Source: Manis javanica
Lineage: Eukaryota; Chordata; Mammalia; Pholidota; Manidae
NCBI RefSeq assembly: GCF_040802235.1
Contig: NC_133161.1
Coordinates: 16,447,001-16,511,000 of the forward strand
Reading direction: 5' to 3'
DNA length: 64,000 bases
Shown here: piece after piece, positions 48,396-60,970 of the stretch
Layout of the letters: each line of letters starts with the position of its first letter
Position numbering within the stretch: position 1 is the stretch's first letter
Translations under genes and position numbers: made by a program
The notes under the pieces: model-generated
Databases searched by the model: none
Told to the model about the DNA's origin: nothing
Seen by the model: the letters and a program-made list of their open reading frames with translations, nothing else

Positions 48396-50319
48396 TCACG
48401 AAGACTCTGGAATTTATAGTGCACATCATTTTCAAAAAGTCCAAGGGGTAAAATGACCCTTTCTAAGTGACACAAGTTGAGTGTTTATCATTCTGTTTGC
48501 TTTTATTAGACTATTCTAGTGCTTATTTGTTGAAAAGTTTTATTGTCAGTTAATGTAGCCAAACAAGAGTGTATTAGGACAGTGATCCGCAATTTTCATT
48601 GTTCATTCTTGAACTGGTCTTCCAAATCTCACATACCTGAATGATAGCAGTATTGCATGAACACATTTAGAATAGAGTTAATTATGAACTGGTACTCTTG
48701 AACTATAAAACTATTAGCCAGTGGACTTATGTCATAAGTCTAAACTTTATTTTCCACAGCTACATATATGATATCTGAATCTAGTTTCCATAGTTAATTC
48801 ACTGAGAAATAATAGTTTGTCTGTAGTTTTAATACACTATCATGTTAGACATTTCCTACAATATTAATGTTATTTAATATACCAAAATTTCTATACTATT
48901 AATACTTATTAAAATTTCTTACAATTTTTGTAATTCCTTATGATTTTATAATTGATAACAAAGATTGTAAGACGTATCCTCGTTCCCTAATCCTAAGTAA
49001 AACAATTTCTAAGTTATCCACTATAGGGTATTATGGAGAAAGAAATAAATGTTTAAATATTTCCCCTATCATCTATCATCACTTTTATAAAGATGTTAAG
49101 TTAGCTGTAATTTAGAATTTAGACACATTAGCAGTGTCACTCGAGTGTGTTTTCATATTCTGTTCCTATATAGGAATATACAATACTGCTATTAAAAACT
49201 GATCACACAACTTCTATAAGAACAAGAATTCTTTTAAACAAATAAAAATCTTATGAATTGAAAATTTAATGAAAGTTTTAAAACATTATAATTACTGTTT
49301 TATTCTTAGGCTACAAAATAAACTGCTGACAGCATAGTCATATTATTATAAGCTGTCATTTGTCATTAGTGATGTTTAGCATACTAAGCTGTATCTGAGA
49401 GGAAAAAGTCCAAAAGAAACTTCTTAAAGTGTGAAGCAGAGAAAGAATTTTAAAAAAGCCAAAGAACGTATCTCCTTACAAAGTCTGCTGTAACCTTACC
49501 ACAAAAAAATACATATATGTAGCCACTGATTATTGGGTGGTACTAATTTTAATGACTAATAGCTGTTTCATTCTGTATGTGAAGTGTTCCTGGTTTTATA
49601 AATGGCTGAGGCTTTTATAAAAAGGAAGTCAAAATGTGTAATGTCTTATATTGAGTTGCTGTAGAGAGTAGAAAATTTAGAAAATCATGTTATCTGATGT
49701 ATTTACATGTTCTACTTTGGAAAAAAAAATCAGGTAGCCAGTTAATGATAAAACCTAAATACCCCTCTCTAATCCTCAAAGTGTCTGTGGTGCCAATTTT
49801 GCTGCTTGACTTGAGAATCAAATGTAAGATATACAAGAGTTGGAAAGTCAACCCTTTCAGCATAAACAAGTACTGTTTAAAGCTTGATTGCAGGTAGAGC
49901 CAACATTTTTTATTTGAATTACTACCTCACCCCCAGTAAGATCTCAGTAGCTTTTCATATTCTCAAGTAAGGACACATTTTATGGTTGTTTGGAACCCCT
50001 AAAGTTCTGTTGCATTTAACATAAGCAAGTTTGGTTTCAAAACTTTTTAGGAAAGGTAACCCTGAGAACTCAGCATACTTTTCTGAATTGCTTTAAGGAG
50101 AACCTGCATCAGAAAAGGCATGCCAGAATTTGATACAGCTACAAAGTTACCACTTAAATAAGTGAAGAAACCAACTGTTTTGGTGTGGTTCACAGGTCTA
50201 CTACACAAGTATGCTCATTGTCAGCTCATTGTTTTTACCCACTTAGATCTTTTAGTCTGGAGTACATCATTATTTTAGAGTTTTTATTAGTGATGTGCCC
50301 CCATGTGCTGTGGTACCAT
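48396..50319. other. Unassigned intron 3 sequence
   Basis: About 1.9 kb of AT-rich intron with no gene or named repeat. Confidence 0.4.
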
Positions 50320-50424
50320 CCAGCTCCAAGTCTACTTCTCAGTTCTACTTAATGGCTTTGTGGCTTTGAGCAAGGTTCTTAATATCTAAGCCTAAACTTT
50401 CTCTTCTGCAGCACAGGGCCAGTG
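50320..50424 (+). repeat. MIR SINE fragment, sense
   Basis: 'ctacttaatggctttgtggctttgagcaaggttcttaatatctaagcc' is the MIR core. It is cut on the right by the Tigger element. Confidence 0.75.
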
Positions 50425-50873
50425 CAGTAGTCTCCCTTTATCTGCAGTTTTGCTTTTTTGGTTTTAGTTACCCTTGGTCCACTGCGGTCAGGTAGCAGAT
50501 GACCCCCCTGATATATAGTCAGAAGTTCAGTAATAACCTAAATGCTACGTCACAGTGCTGCACCATTTGCCTAACTTCATCCTATCACATTTTATCATCT
50601 CACACCATCACAAGAAAGAGGTAAGTACAATACAGTAAGAGGAAGAGACTACATTCACACATTTCATTCCAGTATACTGTTATAATCATTCTGTTTTATT
50701 ATTGGTTATTGTTAGTCTATTACTGTGCCTAATTTATAAATTACACTTTTTCATAGATATGTGTGTATAGGAAAAACATAGTATAAATAGTGTTCGGTAC
50801 TACCCACGGTTTCAGGCCTCCACTGAGGGTCTTGGAACATATTCCCTGCAGAGAAGGGAGGCTGCTGTGCTTA
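50425..50873 (+). mobile_element. Tigger-type (mariner) DNA transposon, internally deleted
   Basis: About 450 bp. The left end CAGTAGTCTCCCTT and right end AAGGGAGGCTGCTG are near-perfect terminal inverted repeats. Near the ends are 'ttggttttagttacccttggtcc' and 'tacccacggtttcaggcctccactgagggtcttgg', typical of Tigger ends. The transposase gene is absent. Moved by a full-length partner in the distant past. Confidence 0.85.
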
Positions 50874-50924
50874 TCACACAGAGTTGATGAGAGAATAAAG
50901 TAGCTCACAATTAAATGACATTTC

Positions 50925-51160
50925 TTATGTACAAGTACTGTTTAAGTGCTTTGCATATATTAACTCATTTGATCACAGTAATTCTGTGAAGTAGGTATGA
51001 TTTTTATCCCACATTTTACCACTGGGAAAACTGAGGGACAGAGCGGTTAGGACACCTGTCTAGGATTCATATAGCTGGTAAGAAGGGGATTTGCAATTTG
51101 AACCCAGTCACTGGCTCCAGAGCGTGTGCCTGTAACCACTACGTTACACTTCCTGTCAGC
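50925..51160 (-). repeat. MIR SINE, reverse strand, near full length
   Basis: From 'gtacaagtactgtttaagtgctttgcatatattaactcatttgatcac' through the core to 'ctccagagcgtgtgcctgtaaccactacgttacactt'. The best-preserved MIR in the window. Confidence 0.92.
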
Positions 51161-51949
51161 AGTGCCAAGTAGTTAGATGAGGTAATGTGTGCAAGTCATT
51201 TGCTATAATACTAACCTTGTCATAAATTATCAGTAAATACCAAGACCAGTTAGGATTAATGTAGGGAACTTTGATGTATTTCTCAGAAAAAGGAAGACTT
51301 GCTCCAAGAATGAGGGTTCCCTGAAAAGTTAAGTTTTATGAAAATAACTGTTTCAAATGTACATAAGCTTTCTCATGTAAAACTTAGGTGTCACTTCATA
51401 AGTAGTATAATAGCTTAATATCTGAATGTCCTTAGAGAGAAGCAGTTTGAAGACTTATTTCTACTCTACTGCAACCCCATATTTCTGTGGTGAATTTTTC
51501 TCTGAAACCTTGAGATGAACTTATGTTCTTACTAGATGCAACTACAGTGGAAATACTAAAAATCGTATTTTCACAGGGGTAACATTAGAACAAATCCAAG
51601 GCTAATACACATGCAACTAAATATGAACTATAGTCACTATGTCCAAATAAGAAATAAAATAAAAATAAATACAAACAATGAGACACATTCTATATATGTG
51701 TGTGGGTCTTCATTTGTTAGTTTTCGTTACGTGAAGCAGAGTAGTTACACCTTTTTAAGAGTTCATTGAAGTTACAAGAAAGTTTTTTTAAGTGAAAGAG
51801 ATTGAAAGACAGCAGCAACACTTAGCCCACCAGGAAAGAAGTTCTCAGCAAATGCCATCTTTGATCTGTCATTACCCAGTGCATGGTGAGGACACTGTTC
51901 AGAGGCACAGGAGTGCCGTCGGAGGAGCCTGGTATTGAGGTTAGAAAAG
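51161..51949. other. Unassigned intron 3 sequence
   Basis: No gene or named repeat recognised. Confidence 0.4.
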
Positions 51950-52070
51950 CGAGATTTAAGGCCTAGTCCTGTAACTTAATATCCAGCAAATCACTTGACA
52001 TCTAAACACCATGGGATTAATAATATTCACATCTCAGGATTTTTCTAAGGATCACAAAAGATAATGGTCT
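51950..52070 (+). repeat. MIR SINE, sense
   Basis: 'ggcctagtcctgtaacttaa', 'aaatcacttgacatctaaac' and 'tctcaggatttttctaaggatcacaaaagata' fit MIR. Confidence 0.6.
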
Positions 52071-52171
52071 GTCCCTGTTTTTATTATATTTGCAGAGATG
52101 ATCCTTTCCTTTGTCCCGCTAGATTGTGAAAATGCAAAGAACCAGTCTGTCATCATCTTCAGTGCCTCACA

Positions 52172-52345
52172 AGAGGAACTGGCAAAAAAATTTCTGTAAG
52201 GGATCAGATAATAAATTTATAGGCCTTGAAGGGCATAGGGTCTCTTAAAACTGCTCAACTCTGATATTCTAGCCCCAAAGCAACACTAAAGAACATGTAA
52301 ACAAATGAGTATGGCTTTGACCAAGTAAAATTTTATCAAAACTGT
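52172..52345 (+). mobile_element. hAT-Charlie-type transposon, decayed copy
   Basis: 'actggcaaaaaaatttctgtaagggatcagataataaatttataggcc' and 'gggcatagggtctcttaaaactgctcaactctg' match the same family as 48192-48395 but preserve the interior instead of the right end. Confidence 0.75.
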
Positions 52346-52574
52346 ATCTGGCACCTAACAGAAACTCTTTAAATATCTGTTAACTTGTGAATTGGATGTC
52401 TTTGAAAATGTTCTTTAGCTTGAAAGTGCTCAACAGATGACACATTGTATGTACAACTGTACAGGGTTCTTCATTTTCCTAAAAGAGGCACCAAAAATAC
52501 CAAGAATACCTAAAGGTAATAAATTCTAAAGTCTCCTAATGTTTTTAGGTGAAAGCCGTAGATGATATTTAACT

Positions 52575-52785
52575 AAAGATAGCATAGAGCACAAGATTTG
52601 GCATCAGAAGGCTCTAGTTTCTATAACTTGCTGACTATGGGCAATTTTCTTAATCTCTCTGAGTTTAAGAATCTATAAAATAAAGATAACAGTATCTGTG
52701 TCACAGGGCTGCTGTGAGGATAAAATGAGATGATTTATCTATACTATGAGTATGTTAAAAACTCAAAAGCACTACCAAAATGTAA
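52575..52785 (+). repeat. MIR SINE, sense
   Basis: 'tttggcatcagaaggctctagtttctataacttgctgactatgggcaattttcttaatctctctgag' then 'cacagggctgctgtgaggataaaatgagatg' form a clear MIR. Confidence 0.9.
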
Positions 52786-53309
52786 GGATTATAACATTAA
52801 CTGTGTTGAGCATTGTATTAAATGCTTTGGGATATCCAGGAATTATCTTTACTGTATCCCTCATACCAATATAATTAAGTATTAAATGTGCTGAGAAATC
52901 CTGTACCAGTAAATTACACAATATATGTATGACAGGTATTTGAATAATTTTTTAATGTTATTGTTTAGACTCCAAAATTGAACGTTTTAGTAATTCTCTG
53001 GTAATATTTAAGTGTATATTCAAACAGATTTCTCAGGTTCTAAACATTTTATCATACTGCCATGGAATTTTAAGCAAATTCCTCAAATCATGAGATAATG
53101 GAATTCTTTAGAAGCAGTTTCTCAAGACTTCTAAAATGCATGTGAATTGATTCAAAATAAGTATTTGAAGTATTCTTTCTAAAACAGTGATAACACTGTA
53201 TGTAACATATGCAAGATGGAAGAAAGGTAGTTTTTCCTTTTAATTTGGATATATGTGGTCTCTAAGATACATGTTGCTAAGTGTGTGCACTGTGACCCAG
53301 ATTTGAGTT
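52786..53309. other. Unassigned intron 3 sequence
   Basis: No gene or named repeat recognised. Confidence 0.4.
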
Positions 53310-53490
53310 TTTTCCCACAAGTATTTGTTGAACTTCCTCCATATGCCAGGCATTTGTCCTGGGTGTTAAAGGTACAGAGGTGAGTATAACAAGGCCGCTG
53401 CCCTTGTGAAGCTCAGCCTAATTTGGGGAAGATGGGTCTGTTAACAGATAATTACAGACTACGGTAAGTGCTATAAGAGATGAAATTCAG
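53310..53490 (-). repeat. L2 3' end, reverse strand
   Basis: 'agtatttgttgaacttcctccatatgccaggcatttgtcctgggtgttaaaggtacagagg' is the antisense L2 terminus. Confidence 0.85.
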
Positions 53491-53900
53491 CTGTATCGGG
53501 AACTCCTGCTTCAGTGGTTTAAACAGGAAAGTGGCTCATAACAAGATGTCTGAAGGAAGGTGAGCAAGCCAAGGCCTAGCGACAGGGTGTGCTGTGGCAG
53601 TAGCCTACACTCCCTTTCGCCAGTCTTCCCTAATCCTGAAGAGTCACATGACGACTGCTGAACCTCCAAGCACGGTGTCTTGTGTTCTGGGCAGGAAGAA
53701 GGGAAAAGCACTTAAGGACTCTTCTTCTCTTGGGGCCTTACTGGAAAAGGAAAGCCCTCCCAGGGAGAAGCCAGGTTTGTGTCAGATGGCCATCTGCAGC
53801 ATGGAGTCTGTGGATTCGCTTTCTTTTCAACCTCTGTAGCACAGGAAAACAAGAAGGGGGTTGCACTGGACACTGCATAAGCCAAGCTACTCGGCCTCAG
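53491..53900. repeat. Probable old interspersed repeat, unassigned
   Basis: 'cttcagtggtttaaacaggaaagtggctcat' and 'gaagccaggtttgtgtcagatggcc' resemble a dispersed repeat type that I cannot name. Overlapping open frames in both strands (53594-53984, 53511-53924) reflect higher GC content and have no domain. Confidence 0.35.
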
Positions 53901-55014
53901 AGTATGATCAGGTGCTGGGAGCACACAGGAGAAGAGGGAGCCAGCTACCCAGGAAGTTCCCGAAGGTCTTCACAGAGAATGTAACAATGGAATGAGAGGT
54001 AATTCAGTGGCTAAAGGGAGAGGAGAAATGTGTTCCTTTACATTTTAAGAGTCCTTGTGAGACATTTAATACCAGATAAAGGAAATACAGGCCTTCATTT
54101 TATATTTGAACACAGCTGGCTTTCCTTCCAGAAGTGAATTGACTAGGTAAGGTGCTATTCTCAAGTTGTAAAACAGCATCCATCAACATACATAGAAATG
54201 TCCAAGTCATTATGTGTGTGTGTGTATACATACACATATATCCAAGTGCTAATTTTATTAATGCATTTATAAATGTTCATTAAAGCAAAGCTGCTTGGTA
54301 TATGAACAGTTGAACCATACAGCTATCAGCATCATCACCACAAAAGACTTGTCAAGATAATACCGGACAACCTCAATACACATTTAAGAGTATCATTCTT
54401 AAAATGTTACTAATCCAGTTTTGTTGGCCTAGAAGAACTGGTGATACAGAGCAGAATGGGGCATCTGAATTAAGAAATACATCAAAGTGACAAGCAGATA
54501 CAGATACATTCCTGTTGATTCATGCCTGTGTATCTTTAGCTATATTGTAAACTATTCAAAGACAGAGACAGGATAATGTGACTTTTTTTTAACATTCCCC
54601 ATATTCTACAACCTACTATGAAATAATACTTGATTAAAACTGTAACTTGAATTTCAAGAAATTACTTGTAATGCCTTAAAAGCTTTTACACCCTAGAATG
54701 ACAAATGGCCTATCTACTTGGGCCACTTAAATTGGCCATGGCAGCCTTTACTTCCTCCAGAAAACCTTAGCACTTGAATCATGCTAAATAAATATAAGCA
54801 GATGGGCCCAGTCCTATTCTAATCAGGTGTCAGAACCTAAGGGTCTTTATCACTGAAATGACTTGAAAAAAGTTAAATATTTTATATAGTATACTAATGA
54901 GCAACCTATTAACAATGGCAGTCAATACTTTGTCAATCTACTATAGTAATTTGTGTTTAATGAATAATTTTTGTTTTATCCAATCCTTATGTATGTCTAG
55001 TCCCTATAATTAAA
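53901..55014. other. Unassigned intron 3 sequence
   Basis: A short TG/CA-rich stretch at 54212-54240. Nothing else recognised. Confidence 0.4.
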
Positions 55015-56260
55015 TAATAAGCATTTATTGATTGCCTGTTAATGACCCTGTGCAAGGTCTTGGAAATTGAAAGACTAATAAGCTTGTTTCCTAACATCAA
55101 CATATTTAGTCTAGTAGAGGGAGACTGATGTAAAACAACAAGCACATTGGAGTGTTGCGATTGCTGTGACAAGAGTTTATATGTAACACAGTAGGCTCCT
55201 GAACAAAGAAGAGGTCAGCTGTGTTCCAGGTAGTAAGAGGATAGTATGCTATAAATAAGGATGTCATTACAACCTCAGGTGCCACAAAGGTAACTTCATA
55301 AAGCAGTTGACACTTAGAATCTTAGAAACTTAGTGTCCAAGAATATAAGAGTTGGATATTACCATTCCAAGGAGGAATAGTATGAGAAAAGTTACAGGGA
55401 CTAGAAAGAGACTGATGCATTAGGGTAAGGTTGAAAGAAAAAAAGACCGCTCAGTGCCGCTACAACATACACGAGGAGGGATCTAGCAGGAAAGTGACTA
55501 GAGGTACATAGGTAGCAGATTATGCCTTTTGTATCATGTTACTTATCTTCATTCTTTTCTGTGAGGAAACCAGGAAAGGTTTTAGGTAGGTATGATCAGA
55601 TTTACATTTTACAAAGATCACCCAGACAGATGTATGGAGTCTAAATTGGAGTGGTGTAAGAAATGGAAAAAGATAGGAAAGTAGTGCATTAGGATCTTTA
55701 TGTGAAAATCATGAACTGAGAAAGCAGCAGTAGCAGGAACAGGTGAGAAATGTTAAGAATAGTATGACTAGAGACTTGGTGACTGATCATTTGGGAAGTA
55801 AACCAGAAAAACTGCATAGCATCCCCACGATCCCTGAAGATGGTGGTCTTTACCATGATAGAGAATACTGAAAATGCTTTTCTAGGAAAGATTACTCATT
55901 CATTTAGGAAAGGCTGAGTTTGAGGTATTTGTGGGACTTGAAGTAGATGAGTCTCAGAGGCAGCACATATATTCATGGAATTCAAGTTCAGGGTAGATAC
56001 TCAGAAGAGGATGATGGCTCAAAGTTAAACCACACCATGGAGAAGATGATGAGCGAAGGCGTATTGAGCAAACAGTGAGGAATGCCAGAGAAAGTAAAGG
56101 GGGAGGAGTGGGAAATGGAGGGAGTTTGTACATGTTCAAAAAGAGGCATGCTAGACAGACAGGAGGACTTGAGGATGGTAATACTATTAGAGTTAGGGCT
56201 GTAATGAGTTAGAAATAAGACTGCCATCACTCTGCAGATACCATAAATACTGATTGAACT
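55015..56260 (-). mobile_element. L2 LINE, reverse strand
   Basis: The longest L2 copy in intron 3. From the 3' tail ('taagcatttattgattgcctgttaatgaccctgtgcaagg') through 'ggttttaggtaggtatgatcagatttacattttacaaagatcac' to 'gggacttgaagtagatgag ... ttcagggtagatactcagaag', in antisense order. Heavily diverged, with no ORF. Confidence 0.7.
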
Positions 56261-56973
56261 TGGCTTTAGAGGATGTTAGTGACTTCTTCCAAAGTATTTG
56301 CAAGACAGTATAGGTTAAGCTGCAAATTGTCTTCTCTGTCCATTTCTACTCTTCCTTTTGAAAAGAGCCCAAGTTTTATTTGGGCACATGGCCGCCTAGC
56401 TATTCTCAGCTTCCCTTGCAGTGGATATGGCTGTATGTCTCAGTTTGGGTTCATGGGCTATGCATAAATGATGTGTGCCATTTCCAGATGATCACCTAAA
56501 ATATGAAGCCACTTGCTAGGTATGTTTTCCCACTGTGCATCAGACTAGAAGCATATGTGGACGTGAACCAGCTTCAGCCAGACAGATGAGAACAGTTATA
56601 TGGCAGGAGGTATCTTGATCCTTAAATGACATTATAAGACAGAGCCATCCTACCAACCTTGATACACTAGCACTGTTTTATGAGAGAGAAACAACTTAAT
56701 TTCATCTGTGGTGTTTCAGGCTGTCTTTGTTTAGCCTAGCATTAATAAGTAAGGTCAAAAGTTGTTATTGTAAATGTACAGAACGGGGGAAGCCTCAGGC
56801 TGCTGCTGTGGGTGTTGATCTCCTGATTCTGTCATTTGGGAGGGTTGCATTCTGTGATATTGAACAAAGGAAACTAGTCACAGTTAGCTGCTAGGTTCCA
56901 CAGTGAGTAGTGTTTACTGTAATTTACTTAAGCACTGCTTTGTGTTTTTTAACTGTAAGAATCAATTAATATT
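56261..56973. other. Unassigned intron 3 sequence
   Basis: No gene or named repeat recognised. Confidence 0.4.
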
Positions 56974-58794
56974 CAGAACCAGATGGCTTCACTGGTGAAT
57001 TCTACCAGTTAAAAAAAAAATTAATACCAATCCTCAAATTCTTACAAAGACAGAAGAGGAGGAAATGCTTCCAAACTCATTTTAGAAGGCTAGCATTACA
57101 CTGATACCAAAACCAGACAAGGATACTCTACAAAAATTACTGGCCAATATCCCTGGTAAACCGGTGCAAAGATCCCCAACAAAACAGTACACTAAATTCA
57201 GTGGTACATTAAAAGGATCATACACCATGGTCATGAGATGCAAGGATTCAACATCTGCAAACAATCAGCATGATACACCACATTAACAAAATGAAGGATA
57301 AAAATTATGATCATCTCCATAGATGGAGAAAAAGTATTTCACCAAATTCAACATCCATTCGTGATTATAAAGACTCAACAAACTGGGTATAGAGGGAACA
57401 AATACCTCAACATAATAAAGGCCAGATATGACAAGCCCACAGCTAACATCATACTCAACAGTGAAAACCTTTGCTTTTCTCTAAGATCAGGAACAAGACA
57501 GACTTGCTACTTTTATTCAATATAGTACTAGAAGTCCTAGGCAGAGCAGTTAGGGTAGGAAAAAAAAAAGAAAAGGCATCCACATTGGGGAAAAGTAAAA
57601 TTACCTATTTGTAGATGACATGATCATATGTATAGAAAACACTAAAGACTCCACCATGAAACTATTAGAACTAGTCCAACAAATTAAATTACAGGGTACA
57701 AAATCAATATACAGAAATCAGTTGGGTTTCTATATGCTAATAACAAACTATCAGAGAAATTAACAGTTCTACTTACACTTGCATCAAAAAGAATAAAATA
57801 CCTAGGAATAAATTTAACTAAGGAGGTGAAAGACCTATACACTGAAAACTTACATGATGCTGATGAAAGATGTTGGAGACAACAGCAATGGAAAGATATT
57901 CCTTGCTCATGGATCGAAAGAATTAATATTGTTAAAATGTCCATACTACCCAAAGCAATCTACAGATTGAATGAAATCCCTGTCAGAAATTCCAATGGCA
58001 TTTTTGACTGAAATAGAACAAACAACCCAAAATTTTATGGAACCACAAAAGACCACAAATAGCTGGCAGAAATTACTTCTTGAGAATGGAAGAACAAAGC
58101 TGGAGGCATGAAACTTCCTGTTTCAAAACATATTACAAACATATAGTAATCAAATCAGTAATGGTACTGGCATAAAAAGACACAGATCAGTGGCACAGAA
58201 GAGAGCCCGGAAGTAAATCTGTACATCGTATGATTAATTTACAACACAGGAGCCAATAATATACAGTGGGGAAAGGATAGTCTCTTCAGTAAATGGTACT
58301 GGGAAAACTGGACAGCCACAGGCAAGAGAGCGAAACTGGACCTCTTTACACCACACACAAAAATCACCTCAAAATGAATTAAAAATTTGAAAGTAATACC
58401 TGAAGCCATAAAATTCCTACAAGAAAACATGGGTTAAGCTCCTCAGCATCAGTCTTGGCAGGGATTTTTTTGGTTTGATAACAAAAGCAAAGGCAAAACA
58501 AAAATAAGTGGGACAAATTCAAATAAAAAGATTCTGTACAGCAAAGGACATTCAACAAAGTGAAAATGTAGCATACAGAAAGGCAGAAATATTTGCAAAT
58601 CATATATGTAATAGGAGTTAATATCCAAAATGTATAGACTCACACAATTTAGTAGAAAAAAACTGATTAAAAAATGGAGAAAAAATCTGAATAGGCATTT
58701 TTGCCAAAGATAACATGCAGATGACCAACTGGTACAGGAAATGGTGCTCAGCATCACCAATTATCACGAAAATGCACATCAAAACCACACTGAA
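56974..58794 (+). mobile_element. Older L1 LINE, left part (sense), host of a nested L1
   Basis: ORF2 from 'accagatggcttcactggtgaattctacc' through RT and C-terminal regions to 'catcaaaaccacactga', where a younger L1 interrupts it. The frame at 57307-57525 keeps a decayed RT segment (SIDGEKVFHQIQHPF) in which the usual D-A-E-K-A-F pattern is mutated. Continues at 60971. Confidence 0.9.
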
Positions 58795-60970
58795 GACAAA
58801 TCCACAGCCAACGTTACACTTAACAGTGAGAAGCTGAAAGCTTTTCCTTTCAGATCGGGAACAAGACAAGGATGCCCACTCTCCCCACTTTAATTTGACA
58901 GTACTGGAGGTCCTAGCCATGGCAGTCAGACAACACATAGGAAGAAAAGGTAAGGAAGATATTAAACTGTCACTGTTTGCAGATGACATGATATTGTACA
59001 TAAAAAACCCTGAGGAATCCACCCCAAAACTACTAGAATAACTGAGTTCAGCAACGTTGCAGGATGCAAAATCAATACACAGAAATCTTTTGCATTCCTA
59101 TATACTAATGATGAACTAGCAGAGAAATCAGGAAAACAATTCCATTCACAGTTGCATCAAAAAAAATAAAATACCTAGGAATAAACCTAACCGAGGAAGT
59201 GAAAGACCTATACTCTGAAAACTACAAGACACTCATGAGAGAAATTGAAGAAGATACCAATAAATGGAAACACATCCCATGCTCATGGATAGGAAGAATT
59301 AATATTGCCAAAGTGGCCATCCAGCCTAAAGCAATCTACAGGTCAGTGCAATCCCTATCAAAATACCAACAGCATTCTTCAATGAACTAGAATAAATAGT
59401 TCTAAAATACATATGGAACCACGAAAGACCCCAAATAGCCAAAGCAATCCTGAGAAGGAAGAATAAAGCTGGGAGAATTATGCTCCCTGACTTCAAGCTC
59501 TACTACAAAGCCACAGTAAACAAGACAATTTGGTACTGGCACAAGAACATGCCATAGATAAATGGAACAGACCAGACAGCCCAGATAGAAACCCAAGCAT
59601 ATGTGGTCAATTAATATATGATAAAGGAGCCATGGACATACAATGGGGAAATGACAGCCTCTTCAACAGCTGGTGTTGGCAAAACTGGACGGCTACATGT
59701 ATGAGAATGAAACTGTATTATTGTCTAACCCCATACACAAAAGTGAACTCGAAATGGATCAAAGACCTGAATGTAAGTCATGAAGTCATAAAACTCTTAG
59801 AAAAAAACATAGGCAAAAATCTCTTGGACATAAACATGAACAACTTCTTCATGAACATATCTCCATGGGCAAGGGAAACAAAAGCAAAAATGAACAAGTG
59901 AGACTATATCAAACTAAAAAGCTTCTGTACAGCAAATGACACCATCAGTAGAACAAAAAGATATCCTACAGTATGGGAGAATATATTCATAAATGACATA
60001 CCCAATTATGGGTTGACATCCAAATTATATAAAGAGCTCACGCACCTCAACAAACAAAATGCAAATAAGCCAATTAAAAAATGGGCAGAGGAGCTGAACA
60101 AACACTTCTCCAAGGAAAAAATTCAGATGGCCAGCAGGCACATGAATAGAGCCCCACATCCCTATCGCCAGAGAAATGCAAATTAAAACCACAATGAGAT
60201 ATCACCTCACACTAGTTAGGACGTCCACCATCCAAAAGACAAACAACAATAAATGTTGGCGAGGATGTGGAGAAAGGGGAACCCTCCTACACTGCTGGTG
60301 GGAATGTAAACTAGTTCAACCATGTGGAAAGCAGTATGGAGGTTCCTAAAAAACTATTTGACCCAGGAATTCCACTACTAGGAATTTACCCTAAAAATGC
60401 AGGAGTCCAGTTTGAAAAAGACATATGCACCCTGATGTTTATCGCAGCACTATTTACAATAGCCAAGAAATGGAAACAACCTTAGTGTCCATCAGTAGAT
60501 GAATGCATAAAGAAGATGTGGTCCATATACACAATGGAATATTATTCAGCCATAAGAAGAAAACAAATCCTACCATTTGCAACAACATGGATAGAGCTAG
60601 AGGGTATTATGCTCAGTGAAATAAACCAGGCAGAGAAAGACAAGTATCAAATGATTTCATTCATCTGTGGAGTATAAGAACAAAAAAAAAAAAAAACTGA
60701 AGGAACAAAACACCAGCAGACTCACAGAACCCAAGAATGGAGTAACAGTTACCAAAGAGAAAGGGACTTAGGATGATGGGTGGGAAGGGAGGGATAAGGG
60801 AAAAAAAGGGGCATTACAATTAGCATGTATGATATAGTGGGGGGGTGAGGACACGGGAAAGGCAGTGTAACACAGAGAAGACAAATAGTGATTCTATAGC
60901 ATGTTACTATATGCTGATGGACAGTGACTGTAATGTAAAAAACAAAAAGATGTTAAAAAAAAAACAAACG
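58795..60970 (+). mobile_element. Younger nested L1, sense, 5'-truncated
   Basis: Begins within the RT region ('cacagccaacgttacac'), runs through ORF2 remnants (frames 59199-59390 and 59530-59901), the 3' UTR and a final A-rich tail at about 60955-60969. It belongs to the same subfamily as 39641-42532, judging by the shared 3' UTR ('attacaattagcatgtatgat'), but lacks about 60 bp of the terminal 3' UTR present in that copy. ORF2 is broken by stops and frameshifts, so the copy is inert. Confidence 0.9.

Noticed and set aside
53511..53984. Overlapping frames of 66-100 codons on both strands.
   Set aside because: They follow a local GC rise in repeat-like DNA, share no domain and have no splice or promoter context.
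59530..59901. A 123-codon frame that could be mistaken for a gene.
   Set aside because: It is an ORF2 C-terminal remnant of the nested L1, flanked by frameshifts.
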